The notes: generated from the sequence alone by a model not told the origin. 64,000 nucleotides of DNA from Arenibacter catalasegens (GCF_002909235.1 NZ_PHQQ01000015.1:1-64000), one strand, 5' to 3'. Positions 25,639-35,167 are shown, counted from the stretch's first letter. Translations and numbers: made by a program.

Positions 25639-26724
25639 ATGGAAGAATATTTCAAAACCCACAGTTCGGACCTAATCTACGGAGCCGTCATTATTTTGGC
25701 AGTGGCTGTCTTGTACCTATTGACTAATTTGTTGCACAAATGGCTATTGAGGAGGAGACTCAATAAATTTGCAAGTCTTGATACAACACCCATCAATCTT
25801 GTAAAGCGGGTAGTAAATACCTTGTGGATTGTACTCGGCCTTATTGCACTCACCTTCATTTTTATAGAAGAGGAAGAATTTGCTGCAATGAACGAACATT
25901 TTAAACTGGTATTGTATTTGGGCTTTGTAGCTATTATTACAATCGTGGCCGCAACTTCCTCAAATATGTGGTTTAAAAGAAGTATTCGAAGGAAGATCCA
26001 AACCGGTGACGATCCTACTAATTTTAAATTTTTACAGTATGTATCGGTTTACGGTATTTATATTACAGGAGCTCTTTTTGGTCTTCTGGCTATCCCATCC
26101 CTGCATGGGGTTGCTCAGACCATTCTGGGGGGAGCGGGGGTGATTGCACTTATAGTAGGCGTATCTTCTCAAGAGGCCCTTTCGAATCTTGTCGGCGGCT
26201 TGTTCATTATTTCCTTTAAACCTTTTAAGGTAGGTGATGTCATTGAAATAAGTGACACCATGATAGGCACCGTAACCGATATAACGTTACGGCATACCGT
26301 AATTCGTAATTTTAAGAATAGGATGATTGTTATTCCCAATTCAATAATCAATAAAGAAAAATTGGTCAACTATGATCTGGGCGAACAAAAATGTTGTGAG
26401 TATGTGGAGATGAGCATCTCGTACGACAGCAATGTAGACCTGGCCAAAACGATCATGCGGGAAGAATGCGAGAAGCACCCTCTCATTTACGATAACCGTA
26501 CCGAGCTTGAAAAACAAGATGGTATATCAATGGTCAAGGTGGCCCTTGTCCAATTTGATGACTCTTCAGTAAAGCTTCGCGCATGGGTATGGGCACGGAC
26601 TTTCGGGGATTCCATTGCCCTAAAACGTGATGTCTTTGAAAGTATCAAAAAGCGTTTTGATACCGAAGGTATCGAGATACCATTTCCATATCGGACTATT
26701 GTTGTTAAGGGTAAGGAAGGATGA
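25639..26724 (+). CDS. mscS: Small-conductance mechanosensitive channel (MscS family)
   Basis: This 361-residue inner-membrane channel has N-terminal membrane helices (about 12-30, 55-75, 85-105, 125-150). The pore helix and following region GVSSQEALSNLVGGLFIISFKPFKVGDVIEI is the MscS signature, followed by the beta domain (TVTDITLRHTVIRNFKNRMIVIPNSII) and a C-terminal alpha/beta part. It opens on membrane tension and releases solutes after osmotic downshock. It is paired with USP3 upstream and ends in a terminator shared with dps. Confidence 0.92.
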   Translation: MEEYFKTHSSDLIYGAVIILAVAVLYLLTNLLHKWLLRRRLNKFASLDTTPINLVKRVVNTLWIVLGLIALTFIFIEEEEFAAMNEHFKLVLYLGFVAIITIVAATSSNMWFKRSIRRKIQTGDDPTNFKFLQYVSVYGIYITGALFGLLAIPSLHGVAQTILGGAGVIALIVGVSSQEALSNLVGGLFIISFKPFKVGDVIEISDTMIGTVTDITLRHTVIRNFKNRMIVIPNSIINKEKLVNYDLGEQKCCEYVEMSISYDSNVDLAKTIMREECEKHPLIYDNRTELEKQDGISMVKVALVQFDDSSVKLRAWVWARTFGDSIALKRDVFESIKKRFDTEGIEIPFPYRTIVVKGKEG

Positions 26725-26821
26725 AAATCAAGACGGTCATGCAGGTTTAAGAATAAAAAAGCTGTCACGAAAGACATTTCGCAATACGAAAAAGCTCCGG
26801 AATAGACCTGATTAAATCCCA

Positions 26822-26877
26822 AAAAAGCCATCCGCTTTTCCTTCTTAATAAAAAAGGCTAAAGACGGATGGCTTTTT
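26822..26877. terminator. Bidirectional terminator between mscS and dps
   Basis: AAAAAGCCATCCG (26822-26834) pairs perfectly with CGGATGGCTTTTT (26865-26877). The convergent genes on either side and the A/T tails suit termination in both directions. Confidence 0.75.
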
Positions 26878-26902
26878 AATAATTAAGTTCCACTATTTTG
26901 GA

Positions 26903-27409
26903 TTATACTCCAAGTGGTTTTTTGTCCACAGTTTGCTTCGATATACTAGCCCGAAGCATCCACGCCATTTCTTCGTGTTCCTGCAATAGTCCGGTCAAGA
27001 AATCGGCTGTACCAACATCACCGAATTCCTCTTCCACCTGGGAAATATTCCCCCTGATGAACTGAATAATCGCATCGTGGTCTCCCAACAGGATTTTTAT
27101 ATAATCCTGGCTCGTATTACCACTGTTTGACTTTTCGGTCAAATGGGTCAAGTCCAAAAATTGCTCTAAAGTTGCAGGGGCGTACGATCCTATTTTACGC
27201 ATTCGTTCCGCAACGCTATCGATTGTTTTTTTAATACTGTTGTAGTGTTCCTCAAAGAATAGGTGCTTCGTATGAAAATCGTGACCTTCAAGATTCCAGT
27301 GTGCACCCAATGTTTTAGTATACAGTACAAATTCGTCCGCTAATAATTTGGCCAGTACGTCTGCTACTTTTTCCCTATTCTCTTTTGTAATTCCAATGTT
27401 CGTTTTCAT
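26903..27409 (-). CDS. dps: Dps-family ferritin-like DNA-protection protein
   Basis: This 168-residue protein keeps the inter-subunit ferroxidase ligands at the spacing of Dps: His37, His49, Asp64 and Glu68 (GAHWNLEGHDFHTKH, then IDSVAERMRKIG). Trp38 next to His37 is also conserved. Dodecamers oxidize Fe(II) with hydrogen peroxide and shield DNA in starvation. No composite Crp-like promoter was found in the 27410-27622 gap; a TGATAATCA element at 27450-27458 has the wrong spacing. Confidence 0.92.
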   Translation of the reverse strand: MKTNIGITKENREKVADVLAKLLADEFVLYTKTLGAHWNLEGHDFHTKHLFFEEHYNSIKKTIDSVAERMRKIGSYAPATLEQFLDLTHLTEKSNSGNTSQDYIKILLGDHDAIIQFIRGNISQVEEEFGDVGTADFLTGLLQEHEEMAWMLRASISKQTVDKKPLGV

Positions 27410-27622
27410 TTTATTTCGAATTTAAATTTATAATAAGTTTATATATAATTGATAATCATACGCCATCCAACTCACAATTTAGTCTTTAGGTCATGTCTGA
27501 AGTCATTTGTTCTAGGCTTTGGAAAAATCTTCGTCATATTTACATTTTACTATTTTGAGTAAATAATATTTCATAGTTTTAAATTTAAGTAGGCTTAAGA
27601 TTTGCATTTAGGAATATTACTC

Positions 27623-30403
27623 CTATTCCTCCAAAAACTGTCGAAGCACATATTGTAAAATACCGCCATGCTTTACGTATTCAATTTCGATTTCCGAATC
27701 CAATCGAATGATCACCTTGAATGTGATTTCTGACCCGTCTTCCTTTCGTGCGGTTACATCGAGTTCTTTGCCAGGTTTGAGGCCCGTCGCTATCCCTGTA
27801 ATGGAAATGGTTTCATGCCCTGATAACCCCAAGCTGTTGGCATCTTCCTCTTCTTTAAATTTCAAGGGCAAAATGCCCATCCCCACCAAATTAGACCTGT
27901 GGATTCGTTCGTACGAACTGGCAATGACCGCTTTTACGCCCAATAAGCTGGCTCCTTTTGCCGCCCAGTCTCGCGAAGATCCGGAACCGTATTCACTGCC
28001 CGCAAGAACAATCAAAGGAGTATCGCTTTCCATATACTTCATAGCTGCATCGTATACACTCATTTCCCTATTTTCGGGGAAATAGGTTGTAAAACCACCC
28101 TGTTTTGAGGCTATTTCATTCTTGATGAACACATTGGCAAAAGTGCCCCGCATCATCACTTCGTGATTCCCCCTTCTAGAACCATAGGAATTGAACATGG
28201 ATCGCTCGATACCTTTCGATTTAAGGTATTGTCCTGCTGGACTTTCCTCAGAAAATGAGCCAGCAGGCGAAATATGATCTGTTGTGACAGAGTCACCCAA
28301 CTTCATCAGTACCCTAGCGCTGGCAATGTCCTTTAGCTGATCTGGTGTTTCGCTAATGTTCTTAAAGAACGGTATTTCCTTGATATAGGTGGAATCTTCT
28401 TTCCACTCATAGTCCAGTCCTGTGGGGGCCGGTAGGTTTTTCCATTGTTCTTCCCCGTCAAAAATTACAGAATATTCCTTGGCATAATCTTCCTTGGTCG
28501 TAGCACTTTCAATGGCCTCCTGAATTTCTTCTTGACTGGGCCAAATATCCTTTAGATATACGTCCTGTCCGTTTACGTCTTGAGTCAGTGGTTCTTCCAT
28601 CAGATTGACATCTACACGTCCTGCAATGGCATAAGCTACCACCAACATGGGCGATGCCAAGAAGTTCATCCGAATCTTGGGATGGATCCTGGCCTCAAAA
28701 TTCCGGTTTCCGCTCAAGACCGAAGCGGCCACAAGATCACATTCGTCTATCGCTTTTTCTATATGGGGCGGCAAGGGACCCGAATTACCTATACATGTGG
28801 TACAGCCGTAACCCACCACATGGAATTTCAATGCCTCAAGATGTTGTAAAAGACCTGCACGCCTTAAATAATTGGTCACGACTTTTGACCCAGGCGCCAA
28901 GGAGGTCTTTACCCAAGGTTTTACATCCAGCCCTTTTTCTATGGCTTTTTTTGCTACCAGACCCGCTCCCAACATAACCGAAGGGTTGGAGGTATTTGTA
29001 CAGGAGGTAATGGCGGCCACAACAATGGAGCCATCACTTAATGCATATTCTTGATTGCCCTTGCTAATCCGAACGGAATGCAATGCTGTATCCTTCTGTA
29101 CCTCTACTTCTACATCATCTGCAACTTCTTTATCTCGGAATCGTTTGTTGAAACGGGTGCCAGAACCACCCTCGGCATACCAGGTTTCACGTTCTTCCAA
29201 GGGCACATAATCCCTACCATGCATCTCCTTTAGAAGGTTTCCGAATTGGTCTTTCAAATCCTTGACCAATATTTTATCCTGTGGTCGTTTAGGCCCTGCT
29301 AAAGACGGTTGTAATGTGGACAAATCCACCCTAATAACATCAGAGTAGTCCATATTTTCTTTTCCAGTTCGCCATAAGAGGTTGTTTTTACAATATTGTT
29401 CCACCAAATCGATTTGTTTTTGATCGCGATTGGTCTTTTCCATATACCGAAGGGTCTGGTCGTCAATCGGAAAATAGGTGATGGTACATCCAAATTCCGG
29501 AGACATATTGGCAATGGTGGCACGATCCGGTACGGACAAATGGTCGAGACCGGCTCCAAACACCTCCACAAAATCGCCCACTACGCCATATTTGCGAAGT
29601 CGGTTCGTGATTTCCAATACCATATCGGTAGCTGTAATACCTTCTTGAAGTTTACCATTTAATTCCAAACCGATAACCTTGGGACTGGAAAAATAAATGG
29701 GCTGCCCTAACAATGCCGCTTCCGCCTCAATACCACCAACACCCCAACCTACTACACCAATACCATTGACCATGGGGGTATGTGAATCAGTGCCAACCAA
29801 AGTATCGGGATATGCCCAGCCATCCCTTGAAACAACACCCTTTGCTAGGTATTCTAAATTTACCTGATGGCAAATACCCATTCCTGGAGGAACAACAGTA
29901 AAATCCTCAAAGGCGTTCTGTGCCCATTTTAACAGTTCGTAGCGTTCGCTGTTACGCTTGTATTCAAACTCCACATTCTTTTTATAAGCGTAATCGGTAC
30001 CAAAAAAATCGACCTGAACCGAATGATCAATGACCAGATCTACAGGAACTTTCGGATTAATCTTTGCTCCATCCTTACCTTTTCGGATGGCTTCAGAACG
30101 GATGGCGGCAATATCGACTACGGCCGGTACCCCAGTAAAATCTTGCATGAGCACGCGAGCCGGTTTATAGGGAATGGAAGCATCGCTGCCCTTCGAATTC
30201 CAATTAATCAGGTTTTCGATATGTTCATCAGTTACCAAAAAACCGTCATAGTTTCGTAAGGCATTTTCCAATAAAATACGAATGGAAAACGGCAGTTTTT
30301 TTAACTGTGGATATACCTCGGCTACTTTTTCGAGACTGATGATTTCGAGTTTTGTGCCCTCTACATTTAAGGTGCTTTTGAAAGTGTTTTTATATGTTCC
30401 CAT
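27623..30403 (-). CDS. acnA: Aconitate hydratase (AcnA-type)
   Basis: A 926-residue aconitase if started at ATG 30403 (MGTYKNTFKSTLNVEG); the frame extends to 30478. The [4Fe-4S] cysteines are in AITSCTNTSNPSVM and GYGCTTCIGNSGPLPPH. Substrate loops such as VGTDSHTPMVNGIGVVGWGVGG and AGSEYGSGSSRDWAAKGASLLGVKAV are intact. It isomerizes citrate to isocitrate; AcnA-type enzymes are the stress-resistant form and double as RNA-binding regulators without the cluster. Its promoter region carries the composite site at 30564-30606. It is unusual cargo for an island and is presumably a second aconitase copy. Confidence 0.95.
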   Translation of the reverse strand: MGTYKNTFKSTLNVEGTKLEIISLEKVAEVYPQLKKLPFSIRILLENALRNYDGFLVTDEHIENLINWNSKGSDASIPYKPARVLMQDFTGVPAVVDIAAIRSEAIRKGKDGAKINPKVPVDLVIDHSVQVDFFGTDYAYKKNVEFEYKRNSERYELLKWAQNAFEDFTVVPPGMGICHQVNLEYLAKGVVSRDGWAYPDTLVGTDSHTPMVNGIGVVGWGVGGIEAEAALLGQPIYFSSPKVIGLELNGKLQEGITATDMVLEITNRLRKYGVVGDFVEVFGAGLDHLSVPDRATIANMSPEFGCTITYFPIDDQTLRYMEKTNRDQKQIDLVEQYCKNNLLWRTGKENMDYSDVIRVDLSTLQPSLAGPKRPQDKILVKDLKDQFGNLLKEMHGRDYVPLEERETWYAEGGSGTRFNKRFRDKEVADDVEVEVQKDTALHSVRISKGNQEYALSDGSIVVAAITSCTNTSNPSVMLGAGLVAKKAIEKGLDVKPWVKTSLAPGSKVVTNYLRRAGLLQHLEALKFHVVGYGCTTCIGNSGPLPPHIEKAIDECDLVAASVLSGNRNFEARIHPKIRMNFLASPMLVVAYAIAGRVDVNLMEEPLTQDVNGQDVYLKDIWPSQEEIQEAIESATTKEDYAKEYSVIFDGEEQWKNLPAPTGLDYEWKEDSTYIKEIPFFKNISETPDQLKDIASARVLMKLGDSVTTDHISPAGSFSEESPAGQYLKSKGIERSMFNSYGSRRGNHEVMMRGTFANVFIKNEIASKQGGFTTYFPENREMSVYDAAMKYMESDTPLIVLAGSEYGSGSSRDWAAKGASLLGVKAVIASSYERIHRSNLVGMGILPLKFKEEEDANSLGLSGHETISITGIATGLKPGKELDVTARKEDGSEITFKVIIRLDSEIEIEYVKHGGILQYVLRQFLEE

Positions 30404-30563
30404 AACTGTTGAAATTTTACCGATTCTTGATATTACACTAAAAATTCCAGACTGTATTCTCTTTGTCAACGAGGTCATAATAATTGGCCCTTATCCTATG
30501 AACGATACCCAAAATGACTCCTTGACCCTTATCCTGAATTACATCCTTCTACTTGTTTTACTG

Positions 30564-30606
30564 CGAAAGTATATACTTGTTTCTAGATGTGAAATGATTA
30601 CGATCA
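30564..30606 (-). promoter_or_regulatory. Composite Crp/Fnr-like promoter of acnA
   Basis: TGATTACGATCA (30595-30606; TGATCGTAATCA on the minus strand) is followed on the minus strand after 23 nt by TACTTTCG (30571-30564), 5 of 6 matches to TAnnTTTG. The minus-strand flank GACTGATCGTAATCATTTC closely resembles that of the site at 32130. The leader to 30403 would be about 155 nt. Confidence 0.6.
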
Positions 30607-30643
30607 GTCGCCATAAATATTTGCATCAATCCATAATCTGAAG

Positions 30644-30686
30644 TGACCAATATCATTGCGTAAGGCTTTTATCAAACTTATTTTCG
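30644..30686 (+). promoter_or_regulatory. Composite Crp/Fnr-like promoter toward USP4
   Basis: TGACCAATATCA (30644-30655) plus TATTTTCG (30679-30686) after 23 nt, 5 of 6 matches to TAnnTTTG, on the plus strand. The next gene on that strand is USP4 at 31020, giving a leader of about 330 nt in 30687-31019, in which no ORF is seen. A weaker TGA-N5-TCA at 30811-30821 has no phased box. Confidence 0.5.
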
Positions 30687-31019
30687 CGTCAAATTAAAGT
30701 ACAATGCGAACGGTTTCAGTGCCTACCTATTTCCTGGATAATGTTTTCAGTCTTTTAAAATATGCCTGTCTAATATTCTAATATGAGACTAGCGAAATTT
30801 TCATAGTGATTGACCACATCATTAAGGTATGCCAAAAAATATTGGGAGGGAGTTCTTTCGAAGAATTAAAGATGACAAACAGAGAATCGTATCTATTTTA
30901 CTGTCCTATCCTTAACCACAATTACAAAAATAGGTATGTAGTTAAAGATACCCTTTTTGGCACTCCAAAACAATTCTAGATAAAAAAAGTTAGAAGTACA
31001 AAACATAAAATTTGAACAT

Positions 31020-31868
31020 ATGAAAAAAATAATCCTTCCCACCGATTTTTCCGAGAACGCGTATAATGCTATACGCTATGCTGTACAACTTTATAAGGAT
31101 GTGGAGACAACCTTCTATCTACTCCACACCTATACCCCACCAATTTTTCAAGTGGAGTATGTCTTTCAAAGCCCAAGCCAAAACGGACTCGAAGACCTCT
31201 ATCAAACGAGGGCGATGAAGCAATTGGAAGCATTAAAACAGCGGTTACAAGATGAATTCGAAATTCCGGAACACATCTTTAGGATGCGGGCAGCCTTTAA
31301 TACTTTGACCGACGAAATTCTTTTAATGACCAAGAACGAAAATGCAGATTTGGTCATTATGGGGACCCAAGGAGTAACAAAGGCCAAGGAAATCCTTTTG
31401 GGCACCAATACCACCCATGTTTTGAATAAGACCATTTGTCCTGTGATTGCTGTACCCTCCGACTTTATTTATAAGACCCCGAAGGCTATTCTATTTCCTA
31501 CGGATTATGAAATCGATTATAATAGGGAAAATTTGCAACAACTATTGAATATCTCCAAAAAGTATGGGTCAACAATAGATGTGATTCATATATCCTCAGG
31601 TTACGATTTAACGGAAGAGCAATTGCGGAACAAACAAAAACTAAAAGATATTCTTGTACCTACTGACCATGTTTTTAACGACCTGCCCGATCAAGGAGTT
31701 ATCGATGCTATAAACCAATTTCAGACCAAGAAAGCAATGGACCTTTTAAGCATGGTGCGGAACAAACATACTTTTTTCGAACGTATGTTCGTTGAGCCTA
31801 TCATCAAAAAAATAGGGTTTCAAATTGAAATTCCGTTTATGGTAATTCCGCATGTGGATAAAAAGTGA
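31020..31868 (+). CDS. Universal stress protein, tandem UspA domains (4)
   Basis: This 282-residue protein starts KKIILPTDFSENAYNAIRYA. Domain 1 has the nucleotide loop GTQGVTKAKEILLGTNTTHVL and CPVIAVPSDF. Domain 2 starts KAILFPTDYEIDYNRENLQ. It is closest in layout to USP3 (same 30-residue middle section, IDVIHISSGYDLTEEQLRNKQKL against ILHISKKGEELNQEQLKNK), so these two are likely paralogues from duplication. Confidence 0.9.
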   Translation: MKKIILPTDFSENAYNAIRYAVQLYKDVETTFYLLHTYTPPIFQVEYVFQSPSQNGLEDLYQTRAMKQLEALKQRLQDEFEIPEHIFRMRAAFNTLTDEILLMTKNENADLVIMGTQGVTKAKEILLGTNTTHVLNKTICPVIAVPSDFIYKTPKAILFPTDYEIDYNRENLQQLLNISKKYGSTIDVIHISSGYDLTEEQLRNKQKLKDILVPTDHVFNDLPDQGVIDAINQFQTKKAMDLLSMVRNKHTFFERMFVEPIIKKIGFQIEIPFMVIPHVDKK

Positions 31869-32129
31869 CGTGGGCAGTTGCTGGAAGAAATAAAAAGTTG
31901 ATGCGCGGGTTTATTCATCCAGCCCGTGCACAACTCGTTTCAGAAAACCTGTCGACGAAGCCTGTGTCGAGTAAGGTTGGGACACTCAATATTGGCTGGT
32001 TGAACGCACTTTCTGACTGGACAGACCTTGCGCCGTCCAATAAATTCCTAGTGCGATTGGGCAAGTTCACTGACCATCTAGGAATGACAAGGAAATGGAA
32101 TTCCTTTCTAAGGTTTTTCCTGTAGCGAC
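31869..32129. other. Intergenic between USP4 and the decayed USP
   Basis: No gene is recognized. TTCCTAG and CTAGGAA (near 32045 and 32081) can pair, so some RNA structure is possible. Short frames on both strands here lack protein-like features. Confidence 0.4.
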
Positions 32130-32172
32130 TGACCATAATCATTTCAGAGGTTATTTAAACATCCTAAATTTG
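32130..32172 (+). promoter_or_regulatory. Composite Crp/Fnr-like promoter of the decayed USP
   Basis: TGACCATAATCA (32130-32141) is followed after 23 nt by a perfect TAAATTTG box (32165-32172). The remnant gene starts at 32195. The promoter has outlived the gene it served. Confidence 0.65.
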
Positions 32173-32194
32173 CCTTTAACTTAAAGCTATCGTT

Positions 32195-32583
32195 ATGGGC
32201 AAAAGGAAATTACTTCTCACCGATTTTTCAAAGCACGTCCTCAATACTGTTCGATATTCATTGGTTCTGTAAGCGGGACAAAAATGTTCCTTTTACTTTC
32301 TGAACATATATGAGGTAGAAGGCTATTCCATTGAATGTTTTGCATATAGATCGGAACCGGGCCAACGTTCTTATGAAATAGAAAAATGGAAAAACACTTC
32401 GAAAAATTAATAAAAGTACTACGTCTACGCCATACCAACCCCTATATTTTTTACGAAACGATCAGGACCCACAATACCTTGTTCGGAGCCATTAGGGATA
32501 TCCTGTCTATTGGACAAATATCCAAAGTTTACTTACTAAGCGAATCTTGGACTAAGAGCATTAATAGATTAAATAAAATTTAA
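32195..32583 (+). pseudogene. Universal stress protein pseudogene
   Basis: It starts MGKRKLLLTDFSKHVLNTVRYSLVL and stops at TAA 32270, then continues in the same frame as GQKCSFYFLNIYEVEGYSIECF. After a frame change comes FEKLIKVLRLRHTNPYIFYETI and HNTLFGAIRDIL. This follows the order of a UspA domain 1 and resembles USP1 and USP4. The second domain is absent. The gene is disabled by a stop, a frameshift and a truncation just before the cytosine deaminase gene. Confidence 0.7.
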
Positions 32584-32608
32584 AGTGTCAACATAAAAAT
32601 GAAAGGAA

Positions 32609-33856
32609 ATGAAAAAAAAGTTTTTTAATGCGATAATTTATCGCAACGATTCCGCTACCGATATGATTGTAGAAAATGGAAAAATCACTCATATGGGAAC
32701 GAATTTACCTCAATGTGACGAGGAAATTGACCTAAACGGAAAGCTTGTTATGGCACCTTATGTGGATCCACATTTGCACTTGGATTATGTATATACATTA
32801 TCTGAACTTGGGCAAGAGGGAGCTGGTTCAGGAACTTTGTTCGAAGCCATTGAATTATGGCCAAAATTCAAAGAAACTTTGACTGTGGAAAGCGTTAAAA
32901 AACTTGCTATGAAGGGAATAAAGGACGAGGTATCCCAAGGGGTCCAACATATCCGTACGCATATAGATGTTACAGATCCAAACTTTACGGCACTAAAAGC
33001 GATGCTGGAAATGAAAGAAGATCTAAAAGAAACCGTGGATATTCAAATAGTGGCCTTTCCACAACAAGGTATGTACATGTATAAGGGAGGACGTGATTTA
33101 GTGGAAGAAGCGCTGAAAATGGGTGCCGATGTTGTGGGAGGAATTCCACATTATGAACCTGCAAGAGAATTTGGAGACAAATCCGTTCATGATATTGTTA
33201 ATCTTGCTTTGAAATACGACAAAATGATTGATGTACATTGTGATGAAACAGATGATACTCATTCACGTTTTGTGGAGCTATTAAATGCCCTTATCCTTAT
33301 GGAAGATTACGGCACCAGAACTACTGCAAGTCATACATGTTCCTTTGGTTCTGCAGATAACTCATACGCCTTTAGAATGATGGACTTATTCAAAAAAAGC
33401 AAGATGAACTTTATCTCTTGTCCCACTGAAAATGCCTATTTACAAGGTCGTCAAGACACCTATCCCAAGCGTCGTGGATTAACTAGAGTGAAAGAATTTA
33501 TAGAATCAGGAATTAATGTTGCTTTTGCACAAGATTCAATAAACGATCCATGGTACCCTATGGGGAATGGGAATATGATGAATATTCTTGACAATGGAAT
33601 TCACTTAGCTCAAGTAATGTCTCCAGAAGAAGTAAAAACGAATTTTGATTTGATCACATACAATGGAGCGCGTTGTTTAAATATTCAAGACCGTTATGGC
33701 TTAGAAGTTGGTAAAGCAGCGAACTTCATCGTTTTAAATGAAAGTTCTGTTTATGAGGCTATTCGTAAAAGAGTAGATGTGTTAGCATCTGTACGCAATG
33801 GTGATTTCTTATTCCGTCGTAAAGAAATGGCGTATGATATTCCTTTGAATCTTTAA
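32609..33856 (+). CDS. codA: Cytosine deaminase-type amidohydrolase
   Basis: This 415-residue amidohydrolase is colinear with CodA. Metal ligands His55 and His57 lie in PHLHLD; GIQ/VQHIRTHIDVTDP, VAFPQQGMYMY, DVHCDETDDTHSRFVE (catalytic Glu) and YPKRRGLTRVKEFIESGINV follow. The late Asp motif reads AQDSINDPWYP, where E. coli has GHDDVFDPWYP, so the metal Asp is kept but its neighbours differ, which may shift substrate choice. It deaminates cytosine or a related pyrimidine. The next gene is an MFS transporter that could import the base. It begins the metabolic half of the island, where the composite promoters stop. Confidence 0.85.
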   Translation: MKKKFFNAIIYRNDSATDMIVENGKITHMGTNLPQCDEEIDLNGKLVMAPYVDPHLHLDYVYTLSELGQEGAGSGTLFEAIELWPKFKETLTVESVKKLAMKGIKDEVSQGVQHIRTHIDVTDPNFTALKAMLEMKEDLKETVDIQIVAFPQQGMYMYKGGRDLVEEALKMGADVVGGIPHYEPAREFGDKSVHDIVNLALKYDKMIDVHCDETDDTHSRFVELLNALILMEDYGTRTTASHTCSFGSADNSYAFRMMDLFKKSKMNFISCPTENAYLQGRQDTYPKRRGLTRVKEFIESGINVAFAQDSINDPWYPMGNGNMMNILDNGIHLAQVMSPEEVKTNFDLITYNGARCLNIQDRYGLEVGKAANFIVLNESSVYEAIRKRVDVLASVRNGDFLFRRKEMAYDIPLNL

Positions 33857-33994
33857 ATCTGTTTTTCTTATTAATAGTAAAACATAAATATCAAAAAAAG
33901 ACTGTGGCCGAGGCCTCTTTAATTTTGTACTTTTCTTAGTACATAAAAACCAAAAAGACTTCGGCAACTTTCATTATGTATAAAAAATAGAACT

Positions 33995-35167
33995 ATGAGC
34001 AAACAAAATTATACGGAACAAACTAAAAGTGTTTTTCCGTGGCTGATTATGATTTTGATGTCGTCCGTGACTTTTGTAGGAATACTGTCCGAATTGATGC
34101 CTTCGGGTGTGCTCCCACTAATGATGGCAGATTTAAATATCAGTGAAGTGCAAACTGGCAATCTGGTGGGTTACTACGCCATAGCTTCTGCTATTTTTGC
34201 CATTCCTCTAATTTCAATGACCATGCAATTCAACCGCAAATATTTGTTGATGATATTACTTAGCGGGTTCGCTATTTCCAATATCATCGCAGGACTTGTT
34301 TACGATTATACCATTATTATTGCTCTTAGAGTTATCGGTGGAATTTGCGCAGGGGTAATGTGGCCAATGATTGCTGCTTATGGAATGCGATTGGTAGATG
34401 AAAAGAATCATGGTAAGGCTATCGCAGTAATTATGGCAGGGACTACTTTGGGCATTAGTATTGGGATGCCTATCATGACCTCCATTGGTAATGATTATGG
34501 CTGGCGAACAGAATTTATTGGACTCGGAGGGTTTATTATTGTTATCGCTTTAATCAGTTTTTTTGCATTGCCATCAATGCCAGGAGAGAAACTTACCAAA
34601 AGTTCATCACCATTTGCGCTCTTAAAAATACCGGCAGTTCTACTTGTGCTACTGCTTACGCTACTTGGCGTAATAGCACATTATGGTGTCTATGTGTATA
34701 TCACAAGTCTTGTTGATGAAATTCAGCTTGCAGGAGGTGTTGAAAGTGCCTTATTGTATTTTGGAATAGGATCATTGATTTCGGTGTTGTTGGCCATAAA
34801 ATACACCGATAAACACTTGAGACTGTTGACTATATTAATGTTTGCCTTGCTGATTATCTCCATGGTTATTTTTATATGGTATGGAGGAACAAAAGGGATG
34901 GGACATTTTGCTTTCTTTTTATGGGGCCTTTCATTTGGTCCGTTGGTAACCTTGTTACAGGCAGCCGTAAGCAGACAGGTAGAAACTGCCAAAGACGTGG
35001 CCACATCAGTCCAGTCCTCTGTATTCAACTTATCCATTATGATCGCATCATCAGTTGCAGGCCTGTTGCTCGGAATTTATTCTCCCATGAGCTTGGTTTA
35101 TTTTGCAATTGCTTTGTCTATTCCAGGTATAATCATTTCCTATTTTTCCAAGAAGACTTTAAGTTGA
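33995..35167 (+). CDS. MFS transporter, AraJ-like
   Basis: This 390-residue protein has 12 membrane segments. The first half reads LMPSGVLPLMMADLNISEVQTGNLVGYYAIASAIFAIPL, typical of the AraJ/YdhP efflux group, with a GGICAGVMWPMIAAYGMRLVDE motif. The substrate is unknown. It follows codA by 138 nt. Export of a toxic compound or base transport are both possible. Confidence 0.85.
   Translation: MSKQNYTEQTKSVFPWLIMILMSSVTFVGILSELMPSGVLPLMMADLNISEVQTGNLVGYYAIASAIFAIPLISMTMQFNRKYLLMILLSGFAISNIIAGLVYDYTIIIALRVIGGICAGVMWPMIAAYGMRLVDEKNHGKAIAVIMAGTTLGISIGMPIMTSIGNDYGWRTEFIGLGGFIIVIALISFFALPSMPGEKLTKSSSPFALLKIPAVLLVLLLTLLGVIAHYGVYVYITSLVDEIQLAGGVESALLYFGIGSLISVLLAIKYTDKHLRLLTILMFALLIISMVIFIWYGGTKGMGHFAFFLWGLSFGPLVTLLQAAVSRQVETAKDVATSVQSSVFNLSIMIASSVAGLLLGIYSPMSLVYFAIALSIPGIIISYFSKKTLS

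Noticed and set aside
27450-27458. TGATAATCA before dps
   Set aside because: The spacer is 3 nt; the TAAATTTA box at 27423-27430 has no properly placed palindrome.
30811-30821. Additional TGACCACATCA site before USP4
   Set aside because: The spacer is 5 and not 6, and there is no -7 box at the fixed distance, so it was not counted in the regulon.
31865-32142. Frames on both strands between USP4 and the USP remnant
   Set aside because: They overlap each other antisense, resemble no family and carry no start signal.
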